Positions 27,319 through 35,419 of a stretch of DNA of 64,000 bases are shown one piece after another; position 1 is the stretch's first letter, and each line of letters opens with the position of its first letter. Where the stretch lies: assembly GCA_947173485.1 (NCBI GenBank), contig CAMWFH010000001.1:372001-436000 (forward strand). The letters are read 5' to 3'. The DNA comes from an uncultured Clostridia bacterium (GTDB taxonomy: Bacteria; Bacillota; Clostridia; Oscillospirales; Oscillospiraceae). The notes beneath the pieces are model-generated. The model made no database searches and was not told the origin of the DNA. It saw only the letters and a list, made by a program, of their open reading frames with translations. A program made the position numbers and the translations under genes.

Positions 27319-27621
27319 CTATCCCTCCTTTTGCTCCCCGCCCCGCAGCCGGGGCACCACCGCGGTGTATCCCCCGGCGCCGTAGGCGTAGCAGCGGTTC
27401 ACCCGGCTGATAGTGGCGCTGGACGCCCCCGTGCGCCGGGCGATCTCGCTGTAGACCAGCCCCTCCTCCAGCAGACTGGCCACCAAGATCCGCTGGCTGA
27501 GGTCCAGCAGCTCCCGGGCCGTCAGCAGATCCTCCAGCAGCTGCCGGCACTCCTCCTCGTCCCGCAGGGAGAGGAGGGCGCGGACCAGCAGCCCGGTGCC
27601 CTCATTATGCACACCTGCCAT
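27319..27621 (-). CDS. hisR: TrpR-like regulator (YerC/HisR family), first gene of the his operon
   Basis: A 100-residue protein of the TrpR/YerC/YecD superfamily with a helix-turn-helix at ~50-80 (YSEIARRTGASSATISRVNR). As I recall, comparative genomics has named these HisR, a histidine-responsive repressor of his genes in Firmicutes, and its place at the head of the operon fits autoregulation. The start at 27621 has GGAGG 7 nt upstream; an ATG at 27648 lies inside the operator palindrome and is excluded. Confidence 0.85.
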   Translation of the reverse strand: MAGVHNEGTGLLVRALLSLRDEEECRQLLEDLLTARELLDLSQRILVASLLEEGLVYSEIARRTGASSATISRVNRCYAYGAGGYTAVVPRLRGGEQKEG

Positions 27622-27645
27622 AGCGTCACCTCCGTCAAGCGCTTT

Positions 27646-27667
27646 CATGCTTTAACATAGTAGCATG
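27646..27667 (-). promoter_or_regulatory. Candidate HisR operator: palindrome over the his -10 box
   Basis: A perfect inverted repeat CATGCT-N10-AGCATG lies centred on and covering the -10 hexamer of the his promoter. A repressor bound here would block RNA polymerase. Assigning it to the TrpR-like protein encoded immediately downstream is inference. Confidence 0.6.
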
Positions 27668-27685
27668 GTGCTTTGTAAAAGTCAA
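27657..27685 (-). promoter_or_regulatory. Promoter of the his operon
   Basis: TTGACT and TACTAT separated by 17 bp on the minus strand. The transcript would begin near 27650, about 30 nt before the hisR start, leaving no room for a leader peptide or T-box. Confidence 0.8.
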
Positions 27686-27804
27686 CGGCCGCTTTGCCGA
27701 ATTTTGCCCCCAAAAGGGCGTGCTATTGGCTATTTTGCCAGCAAAAAGGGGCGGACAGCTCTGCCGTCCGTCCCTTGGGCCTATCTCGCTCCGCGGCCCC
27801 GCCC

Positions 27805-28524
27805 TCACGGGGCCAGCGCGGCGCGCAGCTTCTCCAGCAGTGCCCGGTTATAGTCCAGGTGCCGCTCCATCACCGCCGCCGCCCGCTCCCCGTCCTGGGT
27901 GCAGATGGCCTCCAGCAGCTCCCGGTGGTCCACTAGGGTCTCCATCTTCAGCCGGCTCTCTGTCAGCGTCACGAACAGCCGGATGGCGTAGGTGATGATG
28001 GGGATCAGCTTGGGCACCACCAGGTTCTGGGTACACTCCGCGATGGCCACATGGAAGCGCACATCACTCACCGAGTGGTCCCGCTCCGCCAGGATATCCT
28101 GCTCCACGGCGGCGCAGGTCTCCCGCAGGCGGCGTAGGTCGGCCTCCCCGGCCCGCTCCGCCGCGGTCCGGGCCACCCAGGGCTCCACCTGGGCGCGGAC
28201 CTCCAGCAGGTCCATGGCCAGTCGGAACTTGTCGGGGTAGTAGGCGAAGCCCAGCGGGTCCTCCACTACCCCCGGGTCGGAGGCGATATAGGTCCCCCGG
28301 CCCCGGCGGATCTCCAGCACGTTCCGGGCCACCAGCAGCTTGACCCCCTCCCGGACGGTCCCCCGGCCCACCTGTAACATCTCCGCCAGCTCGAACTCGC
28401 TGGGCAGCCGGTCGCCGCTGGTCAGGCGCTGCTCCACGATCAGGCGGGAGATCTGCTCCGCCGTCCGCTCCGGCAGAGAGGCATCTTTCGTTTTGATGGT
28501 CTCAAATGGACTTTCCTGTCTCAC
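27805..28524 (-). CDS. FadR-subfamily GntR transcriptional regulator
   Basis: A 239-residue regulator. The N-terminal winged helix (residues ~15-80) contains SGDRLPSEFELAEMLQVGRG and TVREGVKLL; the C-terminal FCD domain (~100-235) has the metal-binding pattern D-x4-H (DVRFHVAIAE) and late histidines (VDHRELLEAI, MERHLDY). FCD regulators bind organic or sugar acids. It lies downstream of the GntP permease and probably controls the sugar-acid locus. The start is a GTG at 28524 preceded by GGGGGG. Confidence 0.88.
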   Translation of the reverse strand: MRQESPFETIKTKDASLPERTAEQISRLIVEQRLTSGDRLPSEFELAEMLQVGRGTVREGVKLLVARNVLEIRRGRGTYIASDPGVVEDPLGFAYYPDKFRLAMDLLEVRAQVEPWVARTAAERAGEADLRRLRETCAAVEQDILAERDHSVSDVRFHVAIAECTQNLVVPKLIPIITYAIRLFVTLTESRLKMETLVDHRELLEAICTQDGERAAAVMERHLDYNRALLEKLRAALAP

Positions 28525-28548
28525 GGCGGCGATCCCCCCTCTGGGTAT

Positions 28549-28577
28549 ACTCTAGCAAATCTCCTCGAAAATTGCAA
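28549..28577 (-). promoter_or_regulatory. Promoter of the FadR-type regulator gene
   Basis: TTGCAA, 17-bp spacer and TAGAGT with an extended TG motif, on the minus strand just after the gntP terminator. It gives the regulator its own transcript. Confidence 0.65.
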
Positions 28578-28581
28578 GCAG

Positions 28582-28623
28582 AAAGCCCGCCTGCCGGCAG
28601 GAAAAAACAGGCAGGCGGGCTTT
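28582..28623 (-). terminator. Terminator after the GntP permease gene
   Basis: A 14-bp perfect stem (AAAGCCCGCCTGCC and its complement) with a 14-nt loop lies directly after the permease stop codon. The minus-strand tail is T-containing (CTTTCTGCTTGC) but not a pure T run. Confidence 0.75.
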
Positions 28624-28634
28624 GGACGATCCGA

Positions 28635-30032
28635 TCAGATCAGGCCGGGGAGGAACCCCTGGAAGAGGCTGAGGATACAGACGAAGACCAGGATGGTCAC
28701 GCCGGCCACGAAGCCGCCCAAGGTCCAGCCCCGGATGGTGTCCACCTCGTTCAGGTGGAAGAACCGGGAGATGGCCCAGAAGCCGGAGTCGTTGGGCAGG
28801 GACAGTCCGATGCCGCCGGCGCAGACCGCGATGGCGCACAGGATGGGGGAGATGCCGGAGGCGGCCGCCGCGGAGGAGACGATGGCGGCGGTGGTGGTCA
28901 GGGCCACGGTGGTGGAGCCGGTGGCGATCCGCAGCACCTGGGCGATGACGAAGCACATCACCAGGACGGGCATATGGAAGCTCTGGAGGCCGTCGGTGAT
29001 GACGTTGGCGATGCCGCAGGCCTTGAGGACGCCGCCGTAAGCGCCGCCGGCGCCGGTGATCAGGAGCACCAGGCCGATCTGGTCGGCGCCGGAGGACATG
29101 ATCTCGGTGATAGAGCGGTTGAGATGCTTGCGGGAGACGAAGGCGCCGTAGAGCACGCCGATGGTCATGGCCACGTTCTTATCGCCCAGGAAGGCCAGGA
29201 TGGGCAGGACCGGGTTATCCTTCGGCAGCAGCAGGGCGGAGAAGGAGCCGATCAGAATCAGGAAGATGGGCACCAGCAGGATGGACATAGCCATGCCCGC
29301 GCCCATCTTGGGCTTGGAGGCGGCAGCCTTCTCGGCGTTCTTCGCCAGCTCGGCGTCCAGATCGGAGAAGTCCCAGGTCTTTCCAGCTTTCTGGTCCTGC
29401 TTATTGACGATGCCGCCGTAGATGATGCCGCCAACGAACATGCCCACAAAGGCGGAGATCAGGGCGTAAAAGAAGAAGATGCCGACGTTGACGCCCATGG
29501 CCCCGGCCACGGCCAGAGGCGGCGCGGTGGGCAGCACCAGAGCGAAGGTACAGGTGGTGGCTACGGAGATGGCGCAGCCGTAGGCTGCCATGGAGTATTT
29601 GGTCTTACGGGAAAGGACCCGGAGCATGGGGGCGAACATGATGTAGACCACATCGCCGAACACGGGGATACCGGTGATGAAGCCGGCCACGGCCACGGCG
29701 TACGGGCTCCGCTTGGGGCCCACCATTTCCAGCACCTTATCGACGATCTTGTCGATACCGCCGGACTCGTACATGAACATCCCCAGCATGACGCCCAGGC
29801 CGGTGACGATGCCGATGGAGCCCAGGGTGGAGCCGAAGTTGTTGGTGACGCAGGCGGTGACATCCGCGATCGACGAGAAGTTTTCCGGGGCTGTGCCGCC
29901 GGCATAGGTCGCCAGGGCCATGAGGCCAGTGCCGTAGGCACAGACCAGCAGGGCCACGAAGGGGTTCAGCTTGATCTTGATGATGCACAGCAGCAGCACA
30001 GCGATAGAGATCAGGAACACGAGCAGCAGCAT
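28635..30032 (-). CDS. GntP family gluconate/idonate:H+ symporter
   Basis: A 465-residue, about 12-helix permease of the Gnt family (GntP/IdnT/GntT). Recognisable stretches include GLGVMLGMFMYESGGIDKI, FITGIPVFGDVVYIMFAP, LITGAGGAYGGVLKACGI, RIATGSTTVALTTTAAIVSS and SLPNDSGFWAISRFF. It imports gluconate, idonate or a related aldonate. It is divergent from the dehydratase/dehydrogenase operon. The start at 30032 is chosen as the first Met before the first TM helix; GGAG is somewhat distant (12 nt). Confidence 0.92.
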   Translation of the reverse strand: MLLLVFLISIAVLLLCIIKIKLNPFVALLVCAYGTGLMALATYAGGTAPENFSSIADVTACVTNNFGSTLGSIGIVTGLGVMLGMFMYESGGIDKIVDKVLEMVGPKRSPYAVAVAGFITGIPVFGDVVYIMFAPMLRVLSRKTKYSMAAYGCAISVATTCTFALVLPTAPPLAVAGAMGVNVGIFFFYALISAFVGMFVGGIIYGGIVNKQDQKAGKTWDFSDLDAELAKNAEKAAASKPKMGAGMAMSILLVPIFLILIGSFSALLLPKDNPVLPILAFLGDKNVAMTIGVLYGAFVSRKHLNRSITEIMSSGADQIGLVLLITGAGGAYGGVLKACGIANVITDGLQSFHMPVLVMCFVIAQVLRIATGSTTVALTTTAAIVSSAAAASGISPILCAIAVCAGGIGLSLPNDSGFWAISRFFHLNEVDTIRGWTLGGFVAGVTILVFVCILSLFQGFLPGLI

Positions 30033-30121
30033 AGTAGGACATCTCTCCTTCCTAAAAATGACCAAAGATCGTTCGGTGCGGCCCGCCGCTCCCCTGCGAC
30101 GCGCCAGCTTTTCACCCCCCA

Positions 30122-30150
30122 AACATAACACGTCACACATCCCATGTCAA
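30122..30150 (-). promoter_or_regulatory. Promoter of the GntP permease gene
   Basis: A perfect TTGACA, 17-bp spacer and TATGTT on the minus strand, about 90 nt upstream of the permease start. TTGGT-type half-sites lie on both sides. Confidence 0.78.
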
Positions 30151-30176
30151 ATATTTTTCGTTCTCCCCCGCTATTT

Positions 30177-30189
30177 TTGGTCATTCCAA
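30177..30189. promoter_or_regulatory. Candidate operator for the FadR-type regulator
   Basis: TTGGTCATTCCAA resembles the TTGGT-N3-ACCAA operators used by FadR-subfamily regulators such as PdhR and LldR, with one arm imperfect. It lies 27 bp upstream of the permease -35 box. TTTGGTCATT recurs inside the permease leader. Confidence 0.5.
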
Positions 30190-30299
30190 TAAACTCTATG
30201 CCCATTTCTTATGCAAAACCACCTGGTGATATGCCCTCCCGGCGATATATCCGTTGATCTTACCAAAAAATATTAGGAATACTTAGGACAAATACCGAC

Positions 30300-30328
30300 T
30301 TGTAATGTAGGACGTCTCGTGCTACCAT
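30300..30328 (+). promoter_or_regulatory. Promoter of the dehydratase operon
   Basis: TTGTAA, 17-bp spacer and TACCAT on the plus strand, about 105 nt before the dehydratase start. Both hexamers deviate from consensus, which fits an activated or tightly regulated promoter. Confidence 0.5.
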
Positions 30329-30433
30329 AAAAACAGTGTCATTTCCCCCGCTCCCCCCAGCTTTTCACATGTCCCCCCTATAGATCTTACAGCGAACGCC
30401 CCTATCACAGACTGCAATATCGAGAAAGGATGG

Positions 30434-32191
30434 ATGCCACCTATGCTGACCAGTCAGAAAATGCGGCAGGTCGCCCCGGAGTTGGATCCCCTCCGTCTGG
30501 GCACCGGCTGGAAATTGGAGGATCTGTCAAAGCCCCAGATCTTCGTAGAGAGCACCTTTGGCGACAGCCACCCCGGCTCCGGCCACTTGGACAAGCTGGT
30601 GGAGGCCGCCCGGGAGGGCATCGCCGAGGCCGGCGGCTTCGGCGCCAGATACTTCTGCACCGATATGTGCGATGGCGAGAGCCAGGGCACCGACGGCATC
30701 AACTTCTCCCTCGTCAGCCGGGAGATGATCGCCAATATGATCGAGATCCAGGCCAACGCCACCCCCTTCGATGCCGGCGTCTACCTCGCCAGCTGCGACA
30801 AGGGGATGCCCGGCAACCTGATGGGCCTGGCCCGGGTCGATATCCCCGCGGTGGTGGTCACCGGCGGCACCATGGCCGCGGGCCCGGAGCTTTTGACCTT
30901 GGAGCAGCTGGGGATGTACTCCGCCAAGTTCGAGCGGGGCGAGATCGACGAGGCGAAGCTCACCTGGGCCAAGTGCAACGCCTGCCCCAGCTGCGGCGCC
31001 TGCTCCTTCATCGGCACCGCCTCCACCATGCAGATCATGGCCGAGGCCCTGGGGCTCACCCTCCCCGGCTCCGCCCTGCTGCCCGCCACCAGCCCGGACC
31101 TGATCGAGTACGCCAGGAACGCCGGCAAGCTGGCGGTGAAGCTGGCCACCATGGAGCATATGCGCCCCAGCGATATCGTCACCCTGGAGAGCTTTGAGAA
31201 CGCCATCATGGTCCACGCGGCCATCTCCGGCTCCACCAACACCCTCCTCCATCTCCCCGCCATCGCCCACGAGTTCGGCATCGAGATCACCGGGGACACC
31301 TTCGACCGCCTCCACCGGGGGGCCCACTACCTGCTGGACCTCCGGCCCGCCGGCCGCTGGCCCGCGGAGTTCTTCTACTATGCCGGCGGCGTGCCCGCTA
31401 TCATGGAGGAGATCAAGAGCGTCCTCCATCTGGATGTGATGACCGTCACCGGCAAGACCCTGGGGGAGAACCTGGAGGAGCTGAAGCGGAACGGGTTCTA
31501 TGAGCGCTGCCAGACCTGGCTGGATGAGGCCAACCGGAAGTACGACCTCCATCTGACGAAGGAGGACATCATCCGGCCCTACGACAAGGCCATCGGTACC
31601 GATGGCTCCATCGCCATCCTCAAGGGCAACCTGGCCCCGGAGGGGGCGGTCATCAAGCACACCGCCTGCCCCAAGGAGATGTTCTCCGCCGTCCTCACCG
31701 CCCGTCCCTTCGACTGCGAGGAGGACTGCATCGACGCGGTGCTCCACCACAGGGTCCAGCCCGGCGACGCGGTGTTCATCCGCTACGAGGGCCCCAAGGG
31801 CTCCGGTATGCCGGAGATGTTCTACACCAGTGAGGCCATCTCCTCCGATAAGGAGCTGGGCAAGTCCATCGCCCTGATCACCGATGGCCGCTTCTCCGGC
31901 GCGTCCACCGGCCCCGTCATCGGCCACTGCTCCCCGGAGGCCCAGGCCGGCGGCCCCATCGCCCTGGTGGAGGAGGGGGACCTGATCCAGCTGGACGTGA
32001 AGGAGCGGATCTTGGCCATCGTAGGCGTCAAGGGCGAGAGAAAGACCCCCGAGGAGATGGAGGCCATCCTGGCGGAACGGAAAAAGAACTGGAAGCCCAA
32101 GCCGGTGAAGTACAAGAGGGGCTCCCTGCGGCTGTTCTCCGACCTGGCCGCCTCCCCCATGAAGGGCGCCTATCTGGAGTACGACAAGTAA
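30434..32191 (+). CDS. IlvD/Edd family sugar-acid dehydratase
   Basis: A 585-residue Fe-S dehydratase. Cluster and Mg motifs are visible: LASCDKGMPGNLMGLAR, CNACPSCGACSFIGTASTMQ and SDKELGKSIALITDGRFSG. IlvD makes branched-chain keto acids, but a GntP permease, FadR-type regulator, idonate-type dehydrogenase and KduD-like SDR surround this copy. An aldonate dehydratase, for example D-gluconate to 2-keto-3-deoxygluconate, is therefore more likely. Substrate cannot be fixed from sequence. KDG kinase and aldolase are not in the window. The start codon is preceded by AAAGGA at short spacing. Confidence 0.85.
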   Translation: MPPMLTSQKMRQVAPELDPLRLGTGWKLEDLSKPQIFVESTFGDSHPGSGHLDKLVEAAREGIAEAGGFGARYFCTDMCDGESQGTDGINFSLVSREMIANMIEIQANATPFDAGVYLASCDKGMPGNLMGLARVDIPAVVVTGGTMAAGPELLTLEQLGMYSAKFERGEIDEAKLTWAKCNACPSCGACSFIGTASTMQIMAEALGLTLPGSALLPATSPDLIEYARNAGKLAVKLATMEHMRPSDIVTLESFENAIMVHAAISGSTNTLLHLPAIAHEFGIEITGDTFDRLHRGAHYLLDLRPAGRWPAEFFYYAGGVPAIMEEIKSVLHLDVMTVTGKTLGENLEELKRNGFYERCQTWLDEANRKYDLHLTKEDIIRPYDKAIGTDGSIAILKGNLAPEGAVIKHTACPKEMFSAVLTARPFDCEEDCIDAVLHHRVQPGDAVFIRYEGPKGSGMPEMFYTSEAISSDKELGKSIALITDGRFSGASTGPVIGHCSPEAQAGGPIALVEEGDLIQLDVKERILAIVGVKGERKTPEEMEAILAERKKNWKPKPVKYKRGSLRLFSDLAASPMKGAYLEYDK

Positions 32192-32217
32192 GCAGGCGAG
32201 CTGACAAAACGATCAGA

Positions 32218-32244
32218 TCCGGCCTGGGGCGGACCCAGGCCGGA
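32218..32244 (+). other. Intercistronic hairpin between dehydratase and dehydrogenase genes
   Basis: An 11-bp perfect stem (TCCGGCCTGGG/CCCAGGCCGGA) around a 5-nt loop with no T run after it. It may stabilise the upstream mRNA or attenuate downstream expression rather than terminate. Confidence 0.6.
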
Positions 32245-32269
32245 CGGAGAAGAAAGGAACGAAAGCATC

Positions 32270-33301
32270 ATGAAAGGTATCCAAGTACAGGGCGCCGGGC
32301 AGGCCGCCGTGGTGGAGCTGCCCCAGCCCCAGGTCCGGGAGGGCTATGCCCTGATCCGGGTGGTGGCCGCCAGCATCTGCGGCACCGATGTGTCCACCTT
32401 CCGGGGCACCAATGTGAACGTGTCCTCCTACCCCATCGTCATCGGCCATGAGACCGCCGGCATCGTGGAGGAAGTGGGCGAGAACAACCAGTACGGCATC
32501 AAGAAGGGGGACCATGTGGTCTTAGACCCCTATGTCTACTGCGGCCACTGCTACCCTTGCTCCCAGGGCCGGACCAACTGCTGCGAGACCCTAGTCTGCC
32601 TGGGGGTCCACGGCGAGGGGTCCATGTGCGAGTACTTCGCCCACCCGGTCCATATGCTGCGGAAGGTCCCCATGGATATGCCCTGGGAGCGCATCCCCCT
32701 GGCGGAGCCCCTGGTGATCTCCATGCACGGCCTCCACACCTGTCAGCTGAAGGCGGGGGAACATATCGTCATCATCGGCGCGGGAGCCATCGGCCTGCTG
32801 GCCGGCCTGGGAGCCCTGGCCTACGGGGCCATCCCCATCCTCTCCGACGTGGTGGACGAGCGGCTGGAGCTGGCAAAGTCCTTCGGCATCCCCTACACCG
32901 TGAACCCCGCCAAGGAGGACGCGGTGGCCAAGGTCTACGAGATCACCCATGGCCGGGGCGCAGAGTGCGTCATGGAGGCCTCCGGGTCTGACGCCGGCGT
33001 CCGCAGCACCCTGGACTACGCCGCCTACACCGGCCGCATCGCCCTCACCGGCTGGCCCAAGCACGAGATCACCCTGCCCACCAACCTGATCACCAAGAAG
33101 GAGCTCCAGGTCCGGGGCTCCCGCAACGGCGCGGGCGAGTTCGAGGAGGCCATCGACCTGATCTACACCGGCAGGGTGCCTGTGGAGAAGATCATCTCCA
33201 AGGTGGTGCCCTATGAGGAGCTGCCCCATATGCTCCAGGAGCTGAGCGAGCATCCGGGAGACTATCTGAAGGTCGTGGGCCTTTTCAGCCAGGAGGGATG
33301 A
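32270..33301 (+). CDS. Zinc-dependent alcohol dehydrogenase, L-idonate 5-dehydrogenase-like
   Basis: A 343-residue medium-chain dehydrogenase. The catalytic Zn ligand Cys is in ICGTD, with His-Glu in GHETAG. The structural Zn site has four cysteines in YCGHCYPCSQGRTNCCE. The Rossmann loop is IIGAGAIGLLAGL. The sorbitol/threonine/idonate dehydrogenase branch fits best. Together with the SDR downstream it could oxidise L-idonate to 5-ketogluconate. SD and spacing are normal (GAAAGGAACG upstream). It ends 3 nt before the SDR gene. Confidence 0.85.
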   Translation: MKGIQVQGAGQAAVVELPQPQVREGYALIRVVAASICGTDVSTFRGTNVNVSSYPIVIGHETAGIVEEVGENNQYGIKKGDHVVLDPYVYCGHCYPCSQGRTNCCETLVCLGVHGEGSMCEYFAHPVHMLRKVPMDMPWERIPLAEPLVISMHGLHTCQLKAGEHIVIIGAGAIGLLAGLGALAYGAIPILSDVVDERLELAKSFGIPYTVNPAKEDAVAKVYEITHGRGAECVMEASGSDAGVRSTLDYAAYTGRIALTGWPKHEITLPTNLITKKELQVRGSRNGAGEFEEAIDLIYTGRVPVEKIISKVVPYEELPHMLQELSEHPGDYLKVVGLFSQEG

Positions 33302-33304
33302 GAT

Positions 33305-34069
33305 ATGACGAACTTGTTTGATATCACGGGCCGCAAGGCCATCGTCACCGGGGCCACCCGTGGCCTGGGCTACGGCATGGCCGAGGGCCTGATGGAGGCC
33401 GGGGCCGAAGTCGTTATCTGGGGCACCAGCGAGAAGGCTCTCTCTGTGGCGGAGGCGTTCCGGGGCCGGGGCTTCAACTGCCACGGCGTGGTGACGGACA
33501 TCAGCGACCGGGAGGCCCTCCACGCCGCCTTTGCCAAGTCCCTGGAGCTGCTGGGGGGCAAGATCGACATCCTGGTCAACTGCGCCGGCATCCAGCGGCG
33601 GCACCCCAGCGAGGAGTTCCCAATCGAAGATTGGGATGCGGTGGTGGAGGTGAACCTGACCGCCCCCTTCCAGCTCTGCCAGCTGGCGGGCCGGGAGATG
33701 CTGAAGGCCGGGTACGGCAAGATCATCAACATCGCCTCCATGCTGTCCATCTTCGGCGGGTTCACCGTGCCGGCCTATGCCGCGGCCAAGGGCGGCGTGG
33801 CCCAGATGACCAAGGCGCTGTGCAACGAGTGGGCCGGCCGGGGGGTCAACGTCAACGCCATCGCCCCCGGCTACATGGCCACGGAGATGAACACGGCCCT
33901 CCTGGACCAGAACAACCCCCGGTATAAGGAGATCACCGACCGCATCCCCGCCCACCGCTGGGGCACCGGCGACGACATGAAGGGCATCTGCATCTTCCTC
34001 GCCAGCCACGCCTCCGACTATCTGGACGGCGCGATCATCCCCGTGGACGGCGGCTACGCCAGCAAGTAA
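33305..34069 (+). CDS. SDR oxidoreductase, gluconate 5-dehydrogenase / KduD-like
   Basis: A 254-residue classical SDR: cofactor loop TGATRGLGYG, NCAGIQRRHPSEEF, catalytic Ser in NIASMLSIFGG, Tyr-x3-Lys in YAAAKGG. The C-terminal RIPAHRWG and FLASHASDYLDGAIIPVDGG closely resemble KduD/IdnO. It should interconvert 5-ketogluconate and gluconate, or a 2-keto-3-deoxy analogue. AGGAGG precedes the start by 8 nt. It is the last gene before a strong terminator. Confidence 0.88.
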   Translation: MTNLFDITGRKAIVTGATRGLGYGMAEGLMEAGAEVVIWGTSEKALSVAEAFRGRGFNCHGVVTDISDREALHAAFAKSLELLGGKIDILVNCAGIQRRHPSEEFPIEDWDAVVEVNLTAPFQLCQLAGREMLKAGYGKIINIASMLSIFGGFTVPAYAAAKGGVAQMTKALCNEWAGRGVNVNAIAPGYMATEMNTALLDQNNPRYKEITDRIPAHRWGTGDDMKGICIFLASHASDYLDGAIIPVDGGYASK

Positions 34070-34090
34070 CGCCAGCTGATACAACGCAAC

Positions 34091-34131
34091 GGTCCCCCAG
34101 GCAGATCATCTCGCCTGGGGGACCTTCTTAT
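34091..34131 (+). terminator. Terminator of the dehydratase-dehydrogenase operon
   Basis: A 12-bp perfect stem (GGTCCCCCAGGC/GCCTGGGGGACC) with a 10-nt loop followed by TTCTTATTT. Confidence 0.88.
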
Positions 34132-34494
34132 TTACTTGTCCTGATGGTCCTGGTCTTTTCCAAAAGTCCCTTTTCGCTCAAAAAGGTAGGTGGATGTACA
34201 CATGAGCGCTGCGGACAAGGTCGCCAACGAGCGATACCGCACGGTCTGTACCCATACTGCGATCGTACCCAGGAGCAAAAGCGGGAGGTATTTCTCCTTT
34301 GCCGTCAGCCCCGTCCGCCGCTCCAGTGAAAAGAACAACGCGCCGAAGCCTAAAAGGCAAAACCACAAAACACCCAACAACCTATCCTCCATATGCAAGA
34401 CCCAGAGGGACAGTCCTCCGATAACGCCATATAGCAGGAATAAGATCACCTGTTTTTTGCAGTCTGTCTTTTTCATCGTATCCCCGTGGTCCAT
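34132..34494 (-). CDS. Small hypothetical membrane protein
   Basis: A 120-residue protein with four predicted TM helices (e.g. VILFLLYGVIGGLSLWVL, LLGVLWFCLLGFGALFF, PLLLLGTIAVWVQTV) and a basic C-terminal tail. No family is recognised. AGGAG lies 7 nt before the ATG at 34494, and a strong promoter lies upstream. A longer frame from 34611 starts upstream of that promoter and is rejected. Confidence 0.65.
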   Translation of the reverse strand: MDHGDTMKKTDCKKQVILFLLYGVIGGLSLWVLHMEDRLLGVLWFCLLGFGALFFSLERRTGLTAKEKYLPLLLLGTIAVWVQTVRYRSLATLSAALMCTSTYLFERKGTFGKDQDHQDK

Positions 34495-34542
34495 GCCCGC
34501 TCCTTTCCAGCCGGTGTGCCCGCAGGTCCTAGTCTTACTTAC

Positions 34543-34571
34543 ACTATAGCACAAAATACATTTTCTGTAAA
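34543..34571 (-). promoter_or_regulatory. Promoter of the small membrane-protein gene
   Basis: TTTACA, 17-bp spacer and TATAGT with an extended TGC motif, on the minus strand. Confidence 0.78.
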
Positions 34572-34643
34572 GCTGTTTTCTGATCAGACTGCCGCTTGTA
34601 TTTTGCCGCAAAATGCTATATCCTATCGGCGGGAGGTGAGCGG

Positions 34644-35405
34644 ATGGATCATGATAAGCTGCTCAATATCGCCGTGGAGATGGGCTGCCAGCTGATGGCC
34701 AGCGGCGCGGAGATCTACCGGGTGGAGGAGTCGATGGAACGGCTGCTCCTGGCCTACGACCTGCCCACCGCCGAGGTGTTCGCCATCCCGAACTGCATCA
34801 TCGCCAGCGTCAACACCCCGGAGGGCCATCCCATCACCCGGATGCGCCGCATCGCCAGCCACGGCACGGACATCGAGTTGCTGGAGCGGTGCAACGACCT
34901 CTGCCGCCATCTCTGCGCCGAGCTGCCGCCTCTGGAGGAGGCGGAGGCATTGGTGATGGGGCTGTCCCAGTGTCCCCGGCGCCACGCGCCCTGGCAGGTC
35001 CTGGTGGGCCACGCCATCGCCGCCGCCTTCTTCGCCCCCCTTTTCGGCGGGGGCGTCCTGGATACCTTGGGGGCCCTGCTGGGCGGGCTGGGCGTAGGGA
35101 TCTGCCTGCTCTACGGCAAGCGGCTGATCGGCTCCAACACCTTTTTCCGCACGGTCATCTGCTCCGCCATCGCCTCCCTGCTGTCCCTTTTTCTCGTGCG
35201 GATCGGACTGGGCCGCAGTCTGGACACGGTGACGATCAGCGTGCTGATGCTCCTGGTCCCCGGCGTGGCCCTGACCAACGCCATGCGGGAGATCATGGCC
35301 GGAGACGTGGTCTCCGGTCTCAGCCGCACTGCCGATGCGATCCTGGTGGCTGCGGCCATCGCCCTGGGCTCCGCCGTGGGGCTGGGCATCGCCCAGCTGT
35401 TCTGA
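34644..35405 (+). CDS. Threonine/serine exporter family protein, N-terminal (ThrE/PF06738) part
   Basis: A 253-residue protein of the split ThrE type. The soluble N-terminal ~120 residues (EMGCQLMASGAEIYRVEESM, IPNCIIASVNTP) are followed by five TM helices from about residue 125 to the C-terminus. With the next gene it makes a full exporter for threonine, serine or a related small metabolite such as succinate. The start at 34644 follows GGGAGGTGAGCGG. It is separated by 14 nt from its partner. Confidence 0.88.
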   Translation: MDHDKLLNIAVEMGCQLMASGAEIYRVEESMERLLLAYDLPTAEVFAIPNCIIASVNTPEGHPITRMRRIASHGTDIELLERCNDLCRHLCAELPPLEEAEALVMGLSQCPRRHAPWQVLVGHAIAAAFFAPLFGGGVLDTLGALLGGLGVGICLLYGKRLIGSNTFFRTVICSAIASLLSLFLVRIGLGRSLDTVTISVLMLLVPGVALTNAMREIMAGDVVSGLSRTADAILVAAAIALGSAVGLGIAQLF

Positions 35406-35419
35406 GGGAGGGTAAGTGT

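Larger units (their letters stand above)
30033..30433. other. 400-bp divergent regulatory region of the sugar-acid locus
   Basis: This gene-free stretch holds promoters for both directions (30122-30150 minus, 30300-30328 plus) and several TTGGT half-sites: a near-dyad at 30177-30189, TTTGGTCATT at about 30057-30066 and TTACCAA-like sequence near 30260. No small ORF, repeat or RNA structure beyond these is evident. Confidence 0.6.

Noticed and set aside
30379..30392. Another AGATCTTACA, like the PHO-box repeat, upstream of the dehydratase gene
   Set aside because: Only one copy occurs, with no further TTACA repeats and no -10 box at the right distance.
30434..32191. Dihydroxy-acid dehydratase IlvD of branched-chain synthesis
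   Set aside because: No ilv or leu gene is near; the divergent permease, FadR-type regulator and aldonate-type dehydrogenases favour sugar-acid catabolism. Sequence alone does not exclude IlvD.
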